DNA of 64,000 nucleotides from UBA4744 sp963718995. GTDB taxonomy: Bacteria > Actinomycetota > Acidimicrobiia > Spongiisociales > UBA4744. Where the stretch lies: NCBI GenBank assembly GCA_963718995.1, contig CAVRAP010000007.1, positions 15,608 to 79,607 of the forward strand, written 5' to 3'. Positions within the stretch are counted from its first letter, which is position 1. Each line of letters starts with the position of its first letter. The notes under the pieces are model-generated. The model was not told the DNA's origin. It saw nothing but the letters and a program-made list of their open reading frames with translations, and made no database searches. Below are positions 1 through 7,875 of this stretch, piece by piece. A program made the position numbers and the translations under genes.

Positions 1-425
1 ACCCCGGGAGGGAGCAGGGTGCCCCCGTCGTCGATCCTTACGGTTACGGGTGGGGGAGGATCAGCCCGCACCGGGCCGGCCGCCAAAGTGGCTGCAACCA
101 GGATCGTACCCAGAACCCGCTCGGTTGCCCTTCTAACTATCGGGAGGGTCATCCACTCGACCGACCGGATGAGCATGGGGATCCGACTGGCTCGCGGAAA
201 CAGATACAGCAGCGTGGAACCGATCAGCCAGATGACGCATCCAACTGTCGCCAACCAGATGGCGGCGGCGATGGCGTCCTCGGCCGGTGTTATCCGGAGC
301 CACGTGCCGAAATCAGACATGGGGACCCGAAGCCGGGGAGGTTGGCCCACGAAGAGCAGTGCGAATAGAGCGAGGGTCTGGCCCCCGACCGCTGCCGTCA
401 ATCTAAGGAAGCGTCGTCCGTTCAT
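1..425 (-). CDS. Membrane protein of unknown function, N-terminal part (runs off the left edge)
   Basis: An open frame reads from ATG at 425 down to base 1 without a stop, so only about 141 N-terminal residues are seen. It starts MNGRRFLRLTAAVGG and has hydrophobic helices near residues 8-27, 45-75 and 103-120, followed by a Pro-rich stretch (DPPPPVTVRIDDGG). This N-terminal plan of membrane helices before a soluble domain resembles actinobacterial LysM/regulatory-domain proteins, but the diagnostic part lies outside the window. The opposite-strand frame over 19-435 has basic, low-complexity composition and is judged a shadow. Function is not assigned. Confidence 0.6.
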   Translation of the reverse strand, partial: MNGRRFLRLTAAVGGQTLALFALLFVGQPPRLRVPMSDFGTWLRITPAEDAIAAAIWLATVGCVIWLIGSTLLYLFPRASRIPMLIRSVEWMTLPIVRRATERVLGTILVAATLAAGPVRADPPPPVTVRIDDGGTLLPPG

Positions 426-429
426 GGCC

Positions 430-451
430 GGATGATCCTCCGAGATCATCC
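430..451. promoter_or_regulatory. Inverted repeat upstream of the membrane-protein gene
   Basis: Perfect 8-bp arms GGATGATC and GATCATCC are separated by 6 bp, five bases upstream of the minus-strand ATG at 425. This could be an operator or a 5'-UTR hairpin. No regulator is inferred. Confidence 0.4.
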
Positions 452-468
452 GTGCGTCAAGTGTTATC

Positions 469-485
469 TATCGTTACATACGATA
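469..485. promoter_or_regulatory. AT-rich inverted repeat, possible operator
   Basis: TATCGT and ACGATA form perfect 6-bp arms around a TACAT spacer, inside an AT-rich patch in otherwise GC-rich DNA. The patch lies between divergent genes at 425 (minus) and 686 (plus), where promoters for both are expected. The rest of 426-685 shows no coding signal. Confidence 0.35.
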
Positions 486-685
486 AACACATCTGAATAA
501 GCTCAAGAACGAGTGATGCAGGCTGTCTCGAGGCTTCCCCGGTGGGCTGTGGGGAAACCCGGGCGAGGGTAGGGCTGGGCGGCTCGAAGGAGGGCGTCCG
601 GTCACACCGACATCGGTCCGCCGATGGGGCCCACACGGCGAACTACTTCGTTACGATTGCGCTGGTTGTCACACAAGGAGCGAGC

Positions 686-907
686 GTGCGCGTACGAATC
701 GGAATCGGTGATACGTCCCGGGAGATCGAATTGGAGGTCGAAGACGGGGATGCTCTCATCGCTGAAATCGAGGCGGCGTTTAGCGGAGAAAACACCATTC
801 TCTGGTTCACCGATGTTCGAGAGCGCCGGATCGGCGTCCCGGTGCTGCGCATCGCCTACGTCGAGTTAGAACCCGAGCAGCGGGTGTCGGTCGGGTTCAC
901 TGCATAG
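686..907 (+). CDS. DUF3107 family protein
   Basis: This is a 73-residue acidic protein starting VRVRIGIGDTSREIELEVED, which matches the short actinobacterial DUF3107 family in length and pattern. I chose the GTG at 686 because ACAAGGAG lies just upstream at 673-680; a longer in-frame extension to 542 has no ribosome site and adds low-quality sequence. DUF3107 proteins are conserved in actinobacteria and have no firmly established function. The gene converges on whiB. Confidence 0.8.
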   Translation: MRVRIGIGDTSREIELEVEDGDALIAEIEAAFSGENTILWFTDVRERRIGVPVLRIAYVELEPEQRVSVGFTA

Positions 908-935
908 AAAGAACGCGGTCGAGACCCGAGTTGGA

Positions 936-1202
936 TTAGACGGCGCGACGCCGACGTTCGGCCAGCCACCGCTTGCGGAGTCGCCGGCGCTCGTCCTCTG
1001 CGTAACCGCCCCACACGCCGGCCTCTTGGTTGGACTCCAGTGCGTACTGGAGGCACTCCTCCTGAACCGAACACTGCATGCAGATAGCCTTGGCTGCCGA
1101 GATGTGATCGAGGGCAGGTCCGGTAGTTCCAACCGGGAAGAAAAGGGACGGCTCAGAGTCGCGACACGTGGACATCTGCCGCCATTCAGTCATTGTTAAC
1201 AC
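936..1202 (-). CDS. whiB1: WhiB-family iron-sulfur transcription regulator, WhiB1-type
   Basis: WhiB proteins carry a 4Fe-4S cluster, react with NO or redox agents and bind RNA polymerase sigma factor region 4. The four cluster cysteines are visible at 13, 41, 44 and 50 (GTG-1202 numbering), followed by GVWGG near 62-67 and a basic tail with ERRRLRKRW. The DSEPSLFFPVGTTGPAL segment matches WhiB1 closely. Start is either GTG 1202, with AGAGG upstream, or ATG 1193 (MTEWRQ), which gives the usual WhiB1 length. A perfect CRP-type site lies 27 bp upstream, as is known for whiB1 of Mycobacterium tuberculosis. The WhiB1 subclass call is by similarity of motif spacing only. Confidence 0.9.
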   Translation of the reverse strand: MLTMTEWRQMSTCRDSEPSLFFPVGTTGPALDHISAAKAICMQCSVQEECLQYALESNQEAGVWGGYAEDERRRLRKRWLAERRRRAV

Positions 1203-1228
1203 GGGAAACCTCTACAGAATGTAAACAT

Positions 1229-1244
1229 TGTGATTTGCTTCACA
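1229..1244. promoter_or_regulatory. CRP/GlxR-type binding site between whiB1 and the GDPD gene
   Basis: TGTGATTTGCTTCACA is a perfect TGTGA-N6-TCACA palindrome, extended by one more matched base on each side (TTGTGA/TCACAA). It lies between divergent whiB1 and the phosphodiesterase gene and could act on either. In mycobacteria whiB1 is a known cAMP-CRP target, so control of whiB1 is the most likely role. Confidence 0.75.
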
Positions 1245-1293
1245 AACGATAATGGCCGCGCGGGCGGTAGGCAAGAGGTATTTTCTGGCGGAC

Positions 1294-2019
1294 ATGAAAT
1301 TCTCAGAAGATGCATCAGTCCTGGTCGCCGGGCACCGCGGTTTGCCGCTCGAATACCCGGGTAACTCCATCGAAGGCATCCTCGCTGCCCGTTCGGTGTG
1401 CGATATGGTCGAGTTCGACGTACGGCGCACGCGGGACGGCGTTGCCGTGCTTTCTCACGATGCACACCTCGGCGGCCGGGCCATCTTCGACATGGATTGG
1501 CCGGAAGTTGCGGAGGTCGATATTGGCGGGGGCCTGCATCCGGCAAGGCTCCACGATGTGCTGGCGGCGGCCGGTGGGTTCCCCTGCAACTTGGAGATCA
1601 AGAACTCTCCCGTAGACCCCGACTTTGATGACACCTTCGCCTTCGCCTGCGAAGCGGCGAGCCGAGCGACTGAGCACGACCTCGTTACCAGTTTTCACTG
1701 GCCGACTGTTGACGCGGTGCGGAAAGCGTTCCCGGATCTCGCAACCGGACTCCTGGTCGACCCAACGGGCTCACTCGACGACGCCATCGCTTGGGCGGTC
1801 GGGCAGGGCCACGAGGTGATTGCGCCGCACTGGTCACTGCTGGCCGATCCCTCCGCTGCTTGGGCCAGGCAAGGTTTGGCGATAGTTGTGTGGACGGTCA
1901 ATGATGAGGAAGTTGGTCGCAAACTGGCTGCGGAAGGGGCAGCGGCGATCATCACGGATGATCCGAGAAGGATGGTTGAGGCACTGAAGGGTGGGACGAG
2001 CGATGACGATCAAGGATGA
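1294..2019 (+). CDS. Glycerophosphodiester phosphodiesterase family protein
   Basis: GDPD enzymes hydrolyse glycerophosphodiesters to glycerol-3-phosphate and an alcohol. The family core starts at once with AGHRGLPLEYPGNS (catalytic HRG), then EFDVRRTRDG (metal ligands) and SHDAHL (second catalytic His), and ends with the TIM-barrel pattern VWTVND. No signal peptide is seen, so it is probably cytoplasmic. ATG 1294 is preferred; an in-frame ATG at 1252 would overlap a GATAAT -10-like hexamer (1248-1253). Its last 17 bases overlap the next gene, suggesting an operon with yqeY and the ligase gene. Confidence 0.85.
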   Translation: MKFSEDASVLVAGHRGLPLEYPGNSIEGILAARSVCDMVEFDVRRTRDGVAVLSHDAHLGGRAIFDMDWPEVAEVDIGGGLHPARLHDVLAAAGGFPCNLEIKNSPVDPDFDDTFAFACEAASRATEHDLVTSFHWPTVDAVRKAFPDLATGLLVDPTGSLDDAIAWAVGQGHEVIAPHWSLLADPSAAWARQGLAIVVWTVNDEEVGRKLAAEGAAAIITDDPRRMVEALKGGTSDDDQG

Positions 2020-2464
2020 GCTGGCTACGGAGCTTCGTGACGCCATGCGATCGGGCGACCGACCGCGCCGGGAAGTAGTTCGCGAAATCGAAACACTCGT
2101 ATCCCGGAAGCGCTCGGAACCCGGCTTCGCAGGACACGTGGACGACGACCTGTATCTCGAAGTTATGGGCGCCTTCGCCAAGAAGATGGACAAAGCCGCG
2201 AGCGAGTATGAAGGTCTCGGTGAGCGGGGCGTAGACATGGCGGCCAAGTTGCGGTGGGAGGTCGGTTACCTGTCGCGCTGGCTGCCGACCAAGCGATCCG
2301 AGGAGGAAACCCGCCAGATCATCCGTGCGGCGATTGCCGAGTTGGGCGTCGACGACCCGAAGATGGCCGGGCGGGTGGTCGGCCATCTCATGAAAACGAT
2401 GGGTGACGATCTCGACGGGGGTTTGGTCAACCGGGTCGTCCGGGAAGAACTCGAAACGGGGTGA
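2003..2464 (+). CDS. YqeY/GatB-like domain protein
   Basis: The 153-residue protein begins MTIKDELATELRDAMRSGD, the characteristic helix of the YqeY family, which resembles the C-terminal tRNA-binding domain of GatB. Residues around 95-150 (LPTKRSEEETRQIIRAAIAELG, continuing to MAGRVVGHLMKT) match the second half. A tRNA- or amidotransferase-related role has been proposed for the family but is not settled. The start at 2003 sits inside the end of the GDPD gene, and the stop overlaps the ligase start as GTGA, so the three genes are probably co-transcribed and translationally coupled. Confidence 0.85.
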   Translation: MTIKDELATELRDAMRSGDRPRREVVREIETLVSRKRSEPGFAGHVDDDLYLEVMGAFAKKMDKAASEYEGLGERGVDMAAKLRWEVGYLSRWLPTKRSEEETRQIIRAAIAELGVDDPKMAGRVVGHLMKTMGDDLDGGLVNRVVREELETG

Positions 2465-3414
2465 GGCTGCCTCGCTTCGATCCGATGCTGGCCAGCCCCT
2501 GGGCAACACCATTCACCGACCCCGGATGGCTGTTCGAGATGAAGTGGGATGGCGTGCGGGCGATCCTCACGTGGGACGGTGCATCCCTCGTCATCCAATC
2601 GAGGAGCGGGCGGGATGTCACGGCCACCTATCCAGAGCTGAGCGGGTTGTCGTTGCGCCGCCCGGTAGTGCTCGACGGCGAGATCGTGGCATTCGACGAC
2701 ACCGGCCGCCCATCTTTCTCGGCGTTGCAGCAAAGGATGGGAATCGCCGGCGGGATGAGGGCGATTGAGGCAGCCCGGAACAATCCGGTCTCGTGCGTGG
2801 TCTTCGATCTTCTCTTCGACGGCGACGACGTGACCGGGCGACCCATCGAAGAGCGATTGGAGCGACTGCACGCCATGGACCTCCCCGCTCCGCTGGTGAA
2901 CTCCGCGGTGATCCCGACCGACGGCGAGGCGCTGTTCGCGGCCGTTGGGGAGCGCGGGCTCGAGGGGGTTGTGGCCAAACGACGTGGATCGCTCTACCGG
3001 CCCGGAATGCGGTCGCCGGATTGGCGCAAGATCGCGCACGTCCTGACCGTGCGAGCGGTGGTGGGAGGCTTTACGCCGGGCGGCGGGGGCCGAGCCGGCA
3101 CGTTCGGGTCGCTCGCCCTGGGGTTGTGGGATGGCCCCCTGCTGCGGTGGATCGGATCGGTCGGCACCGGTTTCGACGACTCTGCTCTGGAGGCGATTCG
3201 CAGTGCTCTGGATGAAATGAGCGTCGGAGAGAGCCCTTTTCGAACGGATACCGAACTTCCGGCGGGCATCACCTGGGTGGTTCCGCATCTCGTCGCCCGG
3301 GTCGCCTGCAAAGGATGGACCAACGCCGGAAGGCTGCGGGCTCCTTCGTTCAAGGGGTTCATTGCCGACCCGGTTGAGGAGCAGACCTGGGCATCCGAAG
3401 GGCCGGGGGAGTGA
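2461..3414 (+). CDS. ATP-dependent DNA ligase (LigC/LigD-ligase type)
   Basis: This ligase seals nicks through a lysyl-AMP intermediate. Motif I is EMKWDGVRA with the adenylated Lys at residue 28; LDGEIVAFD, VVFDLLFDG, GLEGVVAKRRGSLY and DWRKIA give the remaining nucleotidyltransferase motifs in residues 70-195. An OB-fold follows (about 200-305). At 317 residues it is a two-domain enzyme with no polymerase or phosphoesterase domain, so it is LigC-like or a split LigD. It starts with GTG overlapping the yqeY stop. Ku is encoded convergently 324 bp away, which supports a role in non-homologous end joining. Confidence 0.9.
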   Translation: MRLPRFDPMLASPWATPFTDPGWLFEMKWDGVRAILTWDGASLVIQSRSGRDVTATYPELSGLSLRRPVVLDGEIVAFDDTGRPSFSALQQRMGIAGGMRAIEAARNNPVSCVVFDLLFDGDDVTGRPIEERLERLHAMDLPAPLVNSAVIPTDGEALFAAVGERGLEGVVAKRRGSLYRPGMRSPDWRKIAHVLTVRAVVGGFTPGGGGRAGTFGSLALGLWDGPLLRWIGSVGTGFDDSALEAIRSALDEMSVGESPFRTDTELPAGITWVVPHLVARVACKGWTNAGRLRAPSFKGFIADPVEEQTWASEGPGE

Positions 3415-3415
3415 G

Positions 3416-3736
3416 CCAGTTCCCAGTTCCCAGTTCTCAGTTTCCAGTTTCCCGTTCCCAGTTCCCAGTTCCCAGTTCCCAGTTACCAGTTCCCAGTTTC
3501 CAGTTACCAGTTACCAGTTCCCAGTTCCCAGTTCCCAGTTCCCAGTTCGCGAGAATGGTATGCCTTTGACTACTGACTACTGACTACTGACTACTGACTA
3601 CTGACTACTGACTGCTGACTGCTGGCTAGGCTGGCTGCTGACTATGGCCTGGCTACTGGCTACTGGCTACTGGCTACTGGCTACTGGCTACTGGCTACTG
3701 GCTACTGGCTACTGGCTACTGGCTACTGGCTACTGG
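3416..3736 (+). repeat. Three consecutive arrays of 7-bp repeats between ligase and ku
   Basis: The whole ligase-ku gap is heptamer repeats. About 19 units of CCCAGTT (variants TCCAGTT, ACCAGTT) fill 3416-3548. After a short unique stretch, GACTACT and GACTGCT units fill about 3567-3625. TACTGGC units (about 12) fill 3649-3736 and touch the ku stop codon. The 7-bp period is exact although units differ by point changes. Reading frames here are artefacts of the repeats. Similar short tandemly repeated heptamers are known from cyanobacteria. Confidence 0.9.
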
Positions 3737-3737
3737 T

Positions 3738-4526
3738 CTAGCTGGCGACTCGTTTTTCCTTCGTTGCTTCGACACTGGCTTTGAGAGCTTCGAGCAGATC
3801 AAGAACCTTGGTTGGCTCAGGGGTTTCCGGACTGACGATCTCTTCACCCTCGATCTTCATGCGGGCCAGCTCTTCGATGGCTCCCCGGGTTGGGTCTTGA
3901 TATGCATCGGCATCGAACGGGGAGGTGAGGTTGTCGATGATCATCTCGGCCATCTTGACCTCCTCCTTTCGCACCTCGATATCCGTCTCGAGTTCCTCGA
4001 AAGCCGGCGCCCGGATCTCATCCGGCCAGAACATCGTCTCCAGGATCAGCACGTTCTCGTCGGCGCGGAGGGTGGCCAGGTACTCCTTTTCGCGGAGTGC
4101 GAATTTGGCGATACCAACGCGATCCTTTTCCCGGAGGGCCTGCAACAGGATGCGGTATGCCTTCAGGCCGGTCTGCTCGGGTACCAGGTAGTAGGACGAC
4201 CGATAAAAGATCGGGTCGATCTCTTTGGTTTCGACGAACTGAACGACGTCGACGATCTTCGATCCGCCCCGGGAAGTGGCCGCTTCCAACTCTTCGTCGG
4301 TGAAGACCACGTACCTGCCCTTTTCCACCTCGTATCCGCGAACGATGTCGTCCCAGGTGACTTCCTTGCCGTCTGCTTCCGCCACCCGCTTGTATTTGAT
4401 AGCGCTGCTATCGCCGGAGCGCAGCATCTTGAACTTCGGGGTCTTGTTCTCGGTTGCCGTGAACAGCGCAACCGGAATCGAAACCAGGCCGAAGCTGATG
4501 GCACCCTTCCAAATCGATCTAGCCAT
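3738..4526 (-). CDS. ku: Non-homologous end joining protein Ku
   Basis: Bacterial Ku forms a homodimeric ring on DNA ends and recruits an ATP-dependent ligase. The 262-residue protein starts MARSIWKGAISFGLVSIPV, the family hallmark, and has the bridge region YRSSYYLVPEQTGLKAY near 133-150 and the core to about residue 225. The C-terminal tail is short and lysine-poor compared with long-tailed Ku proteins. The partner ligase gene is the convergent neighbour. Repeat arrays abut the stop codon and follow closely upstream of the start. Confidence 0.95.
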   Translation of the reverse strand: MARSIWKGAISFGLVSIPVALFTATENKTPKFKMLRSGDSSAIKYKRVAEADGKEVTWDDIVRGYEVEKGRYVVFTDEELEAATSRGGSKIVDVVQFVETKEIDPIFYRSSYYLVPEQTGLKAYRILLQALREKDRVGIAKFALREKEYLATLRADENVLILETMFWPDEIRAPAFEELETDIEVRKEEVKMAEMIIDNLTSPFDADAYQDPTRGAIEELARMKIEGEEIVSPETPEPTKVLDLLEALKASVEATKEKRVAS

Positions 4527-4572
4527 GGAGACAAGTTATCAGCTATGAGAAATCAGTGGTCAGAGAACCTTT

Positions 4573-4687
4573 CCAGTAGCCAGTAGCCAGTAGCCAGTAG
4601 CCAGTAGCCAGTAACCGGTAACGTCGATGCTGAACTGGGAACTGGGAACGGGAAACTGGAAACTGGAAACTGGGAACCGGGAACCGG
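4573..4687 (-). repeat. Heptamer repeat arrays upstream of ku, inverted relative to those downstream
   Basis: CCAGTAG units (about 6) occupy 4573-4617 and are the reverse complement of the TACTGG-type units on the other side of ku. GAACTGG/AAACTGG units (about 8) occupy 4632-4687 and are the reverse complement of the CCAGTT-type array. A degenerate GTGGTCAG fragment at 4556-4563 may be the remnant of the middle GACTACT array. The order is mirrored, so ku is enclosed by a large imperfect inverted structure. Confidence 0.85.
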
Positions 4688-4761
4688 CCCCCCTCCGTCC
4701 AGGCCTGGGGGCCCGGCCACCTCCCCCCTTCCCAACGAGCTTCGCTCGTCAGGGGGAAGTG

Positions 4762-4833
4762 CGCCCTCGGCAGGATTCGAACCTGCGCACCCGGCTCCGG
4801 AGGCCGGTGCTCTATCCCCTGAGCTACGAGGGC
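4762..4833 (-). tRNA. tRNA-Arg (anticodon CCG)
   Basis: The minus strand folds into a complete cloverleaf. The acceptor stem is GCCCTCG/CGAGGGC, the D-arm has AGCTCAGGGGATAGAGC, the anticodon stem is CCGGC/GCCGG around loop CTCCGGA, and the T-arm has GGTTCGAATCC. The anticodon CCG reads the Arg codon CGG. The 3' CCA is not encoded. It lies between the ku-side repeats and hom on the opposite strand. Confidence 0.95.
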
Positions 4834-4968
4834 TCGAGTGCTGTGATCCAACGTGACAACGCACCCGGCGCGGCGGAGTGTACCAAAGGTGAGGCGTGCC
4901 CCCTCTGCCCTCGAGATGTGGCAACATCGGCCCAGACCGAACAATCGCGGGCCAGAAGAGGGCACGAC

Positions 4969-6249
4969 ATGAAGGTGGGGATAGGCATTCTTGGTGGAGG
5001 GACGGTTGGCGGCGCCCTTCTCCGATATCTGATCAACGAACAGAGAGCCATTGTTGCGAAGACGGGTCTCGAGCTCGAAGTGCGCCGGGTAGCCGTGCGC
5101 TCCATCTCCAAGGCCCGGACATTTCCGATTCCTGCGGAGCTCATCACCGATCAGCCCGAACAGCTGATCGACGACCCATCGGTCCACCTGGTGGTCGAGG
5201 TGATGGGTGGTTTGGAACCGGCCGGTGATCTGGTCATGCGGGCACTCCAGGCCGGGAAGCCGGTCGTCACAGCGAACAAGGAACTTGTTGCCACCCGTGG
5301 GGCGGAGTTGATTCGTCGAGCGGAAGAAAAAGGGGTGTCGCTTCTGTTCGAGGCTGCGGTCGGGGGTGGAATACCGATCATCCGGCCGCTCTCGGAATCG
5401 CTCGCAGGCGAGCAGATCACCAGGGTGCTTGGCATCGTCAACGGGACGACGAACTACATCCTGACTCGCATGGCTGATGATCTTGGCTATGCCGAGGCGG
5501 TCGCCGAGGCACAGACGCTCGGCTTTGCCGAAGCCGATCCCACCGCCGATGTGTCCGGAGCAGACGCCGCCGCCAAAACGGCGATTCTGGCCAGCCTGGC
5601 CTTCGGAACGTGGATCTCGGTCGACGCCGTCTACCGTGAGGGAATCGAGTCGCTCGACCCGATTGACCTGCGATTTGCAGCCGATCTTGGCTATGTGCCG
5701 AAGCTTCTGGCGATTGGTGAGGAGACCTCGCACGGTATCAGTGCCCGTGTCCACCCTGCCCTCGTGCCCGTCGATCATCCACTTGCATCCGTGCGCGGAG
5801 CGAACAATGCAGTGTTCATCGAGGGCCCCCAGGTTGGAGAATTGCTGTTCATGGGTCCGGGCGCTGGTGGAGGACCAACGGCCACCGCCGTGCTCGGTGA
5901 CATCATCGACGCTGCCCGGGAATTTCTCGCCGAAGCGCAGGTTGCCCCCCGGATCCGCTTTGCTCCGGGTCGGTTGCGTGACTTCGGGGAGATCGAAACG
6001 AAATGGTACGTGCGGCTGGAGGTAGCGGATGCCCCGGGCGTCCTGGCTCTGGTCGCCGGGACCTTTGGTGACGCCGGCGTGAGCATCAAGTCGGTGTGGC
6101 AGGAGGGTCGCGGCGAGGACGCAACACTCCTCTTGATCACCCATGATGCCCTCGAGTCCAACCAGCGGGCGGCCGTGGCCGCATTGAGGTCTCTCGACGT
6201 GGTGACCGAAGTCGCTGCGACCATCCGGGTCCAGAGCAACGAGCCGTGA
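4969..6249 (+). CDS. hom: Homoserine dehydrogenase
   Basis: It reduces aspartate semialdehyde to homoserine with NAD(P)H in the threonine/methionine pathway. The 426-residue protein has a Rossmann start (GIGILGGGTVGGAL, 4-17), the TANKELVA motif near 100-107, the catalytic region VNGTTNYILTRM and GFAEADPTADVSG, and a C-terminal ACT domain from about residue 345 (VRLEVADAPGVLALVAGTFG) for feedback sensing. ATG 4969 follows AGAAGAGG; an in-frame extension upstream runs through the repeats and tRNA and is not coding. thrC follows after 4 bp. Confidence 0.95.
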   Translation: MKVGIGILGGGTVGGALLRYLINEQRAIVAKTGLELEVRRVAVRSISKARTFPIPAELITDQPEQLIDDPSVHLVVEVMGGLEPAGDLVMRALQAGKPVVTANKELVATRGAELIRRAEEKGVSLLFEAAVGGGIPIIRPLSESLAGEQITRVLGIVNGTTNYILTRMADDLGYAEAVAEAQTLGFAEADPTADVSGADAAAKTAILASLAFGTWISVDAVYREGIESLDPIDLRFAADLGYVPKLLAIGEETSHGISARVHPALVPVDHPLASVRGANNAVFIEGPQVGELLFMGPGAGGGPTATAVLGDIIDAAREFLAEAQVAPRIRFAPGRLRDFGEIETKWYVRLEVADAPGVLALVAGTFGDAGVSIKSVWQEGRGEDATLLLITHDALESNQRAAVAALRSLDVVTEVAATIRVQSNEP

Positions 6250-6253
6250 TCCG

Positions 6254-7633
6254 ATGAGGTATCTGTCGACCAGAGGGCTGGCGCCGACGCTCGGGTTCGA
6301 TGACGTTCTTCTCAGCGGCCTGGCTCCGGACGGTGGCCTCTATGTCCCGGAAACGTGGCCCGAGTTCACCCGCTCGCAGATCGCATCAATGCAGGGCATG
6401 TCGTACCCAAACCTGGTGGCGGCGGTATCCGCACCTTTCCTCGATGGGTCGGTTACCGATCTGTCCGCTCTCGCCGAGGAGGCGTATGCTCCGTTCGAGC
6501 AATTGGTGCCGCTCACCCCCCTGCGCGACGGTCTGTGGCTTCTCGAGCTCTACTGGGGGCCGACATTGGCCTTCAAGGACTACGCACTGCAACTGCTGGG
6601 CCGGCTGTTCGACGCGAGCCTTGCGGCACGGGACACCCGGGCCCTTCTTCTCGGAGCTACGTCGGGAGATACCGGGTCGGCAGCCATCGAGGCCTGCCGG
6701 GATCGGGAGCGACTCGACATCGTGATCCTGCATCCGTACGGACGCGTTTCGGACGTCCAACGCCGTCAGATGACCACCGTCGACGCGCCCAACGTGCACA
6801 ACGTCGCAGTACAGGGCACCTTCGATGATTGCCAGAGCCTGGTCAAGGCCATGCTGGCCGACCCGGCCATGCGCAGTGAGTTGGGCGTGACCTCGGTCAA
6901 TTCGATCAATTGGGTTCGGATCATGGCCCAGGTTGCCTATTACTTCGCAGCCGCTCTAGCGCTGGGCGCCCCGGACCGGGAAGTATCGTTCGCGGTGCCG
7001 ACCGGCAATTTCGGCAACGTGTTCGCCGCCTATGTGGCGCGCCGCATGGGGCTGCCGATTCGCCGTCTCATCATCGGAACGAACCGCAACAACGCCGTGT
7101 TTCGGTTTTTCGAGACGGGTCGTCTGTCGATCGATGAGGTGGTTCCGACGATCACCCCGGCGATGGACATTCAGGTGCCAAGCAATCTCGAACGGCTGCT
7201 CTTCGATGTGTACCGGCAGGACGGCGAAACGGTCCGGCACCTGATGGAAAGCTTCGCCGAACATGGAAAGATAGAGATCGACCCAGTGCGCCTCCGGCAA
7301 TTGCAGGAGATCGTGCAGGGAACGTGGTTCGGACAACCGGCCGTCGAGCAAACGATGGCCGACGTGCTCGGGGAGAACGGGTTTCTCGTTGATCCCCATA
7401 CCGCCATCGGGATCGCCGCCGCCCGGGCTCAGGACCTGGACCCGGACATCCCCGTGATCTGTATCGGCACGGCTCACCCGGCTAAATTCCCCGACGCGGT
7501 CGAAGCTGCCACGGGCATCCGTCCTCCGCTCCCGGGTCATCTGGTCGACCTCATGGATCGCCCGGAGAATATGACCGTTCTGCCGCCGGATCGTGCGATC
7601 ATCGAAGGGTTTGTTCGCTCGCTCGGTCGATAG
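6254..7633 (+). CDS. thrC: Threonine synthase
   Basis: This PLP enzyme converts O-phosphohomoserine to threonine. At 459 residues with MRYLSTRGLAPTLGFDDVLL at the N-terminus it belongs to the long, E. coli-like form. The PLP lysine is K108 in LAFKDYALQ, and the phosphate-binding ATSGDTGSAA follows near 135-144. SVNSINWVRIMAQVAYY is a further family signature. The gene is 4 bp downstream of hom; no homoserine kinase gene is next to them. Confidence 0.95.
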   Translation: MRYLSTRGLAPTLGFDDVLLSGLAPDGGLYVPETWPEFTRSQIASMQGMSYPNLVAAVSAPFLDGSVTDLSALAEEAYAPFEQLVPLTPLRDGLWLLELYWGPTLAFKDYALQLLGRLFDASLAARDTRALLLGATSGDTGSAAIEACRDRERLDIVILHPYGRVSDVQRRQMTTVDAPNVHNVAVQGTFDDCQSLVKAMLADPAMRSELGVTSVNSINWVRIMAQVAYYFAAALALGAPDREVSFAVPTGNFGNVFAAYVARRMGLPIRRLIIGTNRNNAVFRFFETGRLSIDEVVPTITPAMDIQVPSNLERLLFDVYRQDGETVRHLMESFAEHGKIEIDPVRLRQLQEIVQGTWFGQPAVEQTMADVLGENGFLVDPHTAIGIAAARAQDLDPDIPVICIGTAHPAKFPDAVEAATGIRPPLPGHLVDLMDRPENMTVLPPDRAIIEGFVRSLGR

Positions 7634-7636
7634 GGC

Positions 7637-7665
7637 TTGGAACATTCCTGAAGAGGCCGTAGTAT
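7637..7665 (+). promoter_or_regulatory. Predicted promoter for rho
   Basis: TTGGAA (7637-7642) and TAGTAT (7660-7665) are spaced 17 bp apart, close to the housekeeping consensus. Transcription would start near 7672 and give a leader of about 200 nt before rho. The leader (to 7875) has no convincing gene; long leaders that allow Rho to attenuate its own transcript are known in other bacteria. Confidence 0.5.
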
Positions 7666-7875
7666 GCCTTCCGTACCTGAACACCTCGCTGCTAGACGCG
7701 TGGTGTAGGTCGCCCCCACACCCAGGCCGCGACGTTCGTGTCGTCCTGGATGTTGAGGTATTGAACCCTCAGCCTCTGCTCTCCCATTCAGATCAGGGTC
7801 GAGCGCCAGGGCTCGAGGGAATCCAAAGGCTGCGGCACGGCTCGGTACATCGAGCTACCCGTCGGAAAGGACGAT

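Noticed and set aside
19..435. Plus-strand frame of 138 codons at the left edge
   Set aside because: Basic low-complexity composition; the opposite strand is an open, hydrophobic, better-looking gene running off the edge.
3416..4687. CRISPR array
   Set aside because: The units are contiguous 7-mers without spacers of unique sequence, and there are no cas genes.
4627..4968. N-terminal extension of homoserine dehydrogenase
   Set aside because: It would translate heptamer repeats and the antisense of tRNA-Arg; the ATG at 4969 has a ribosome site and the normal family start.
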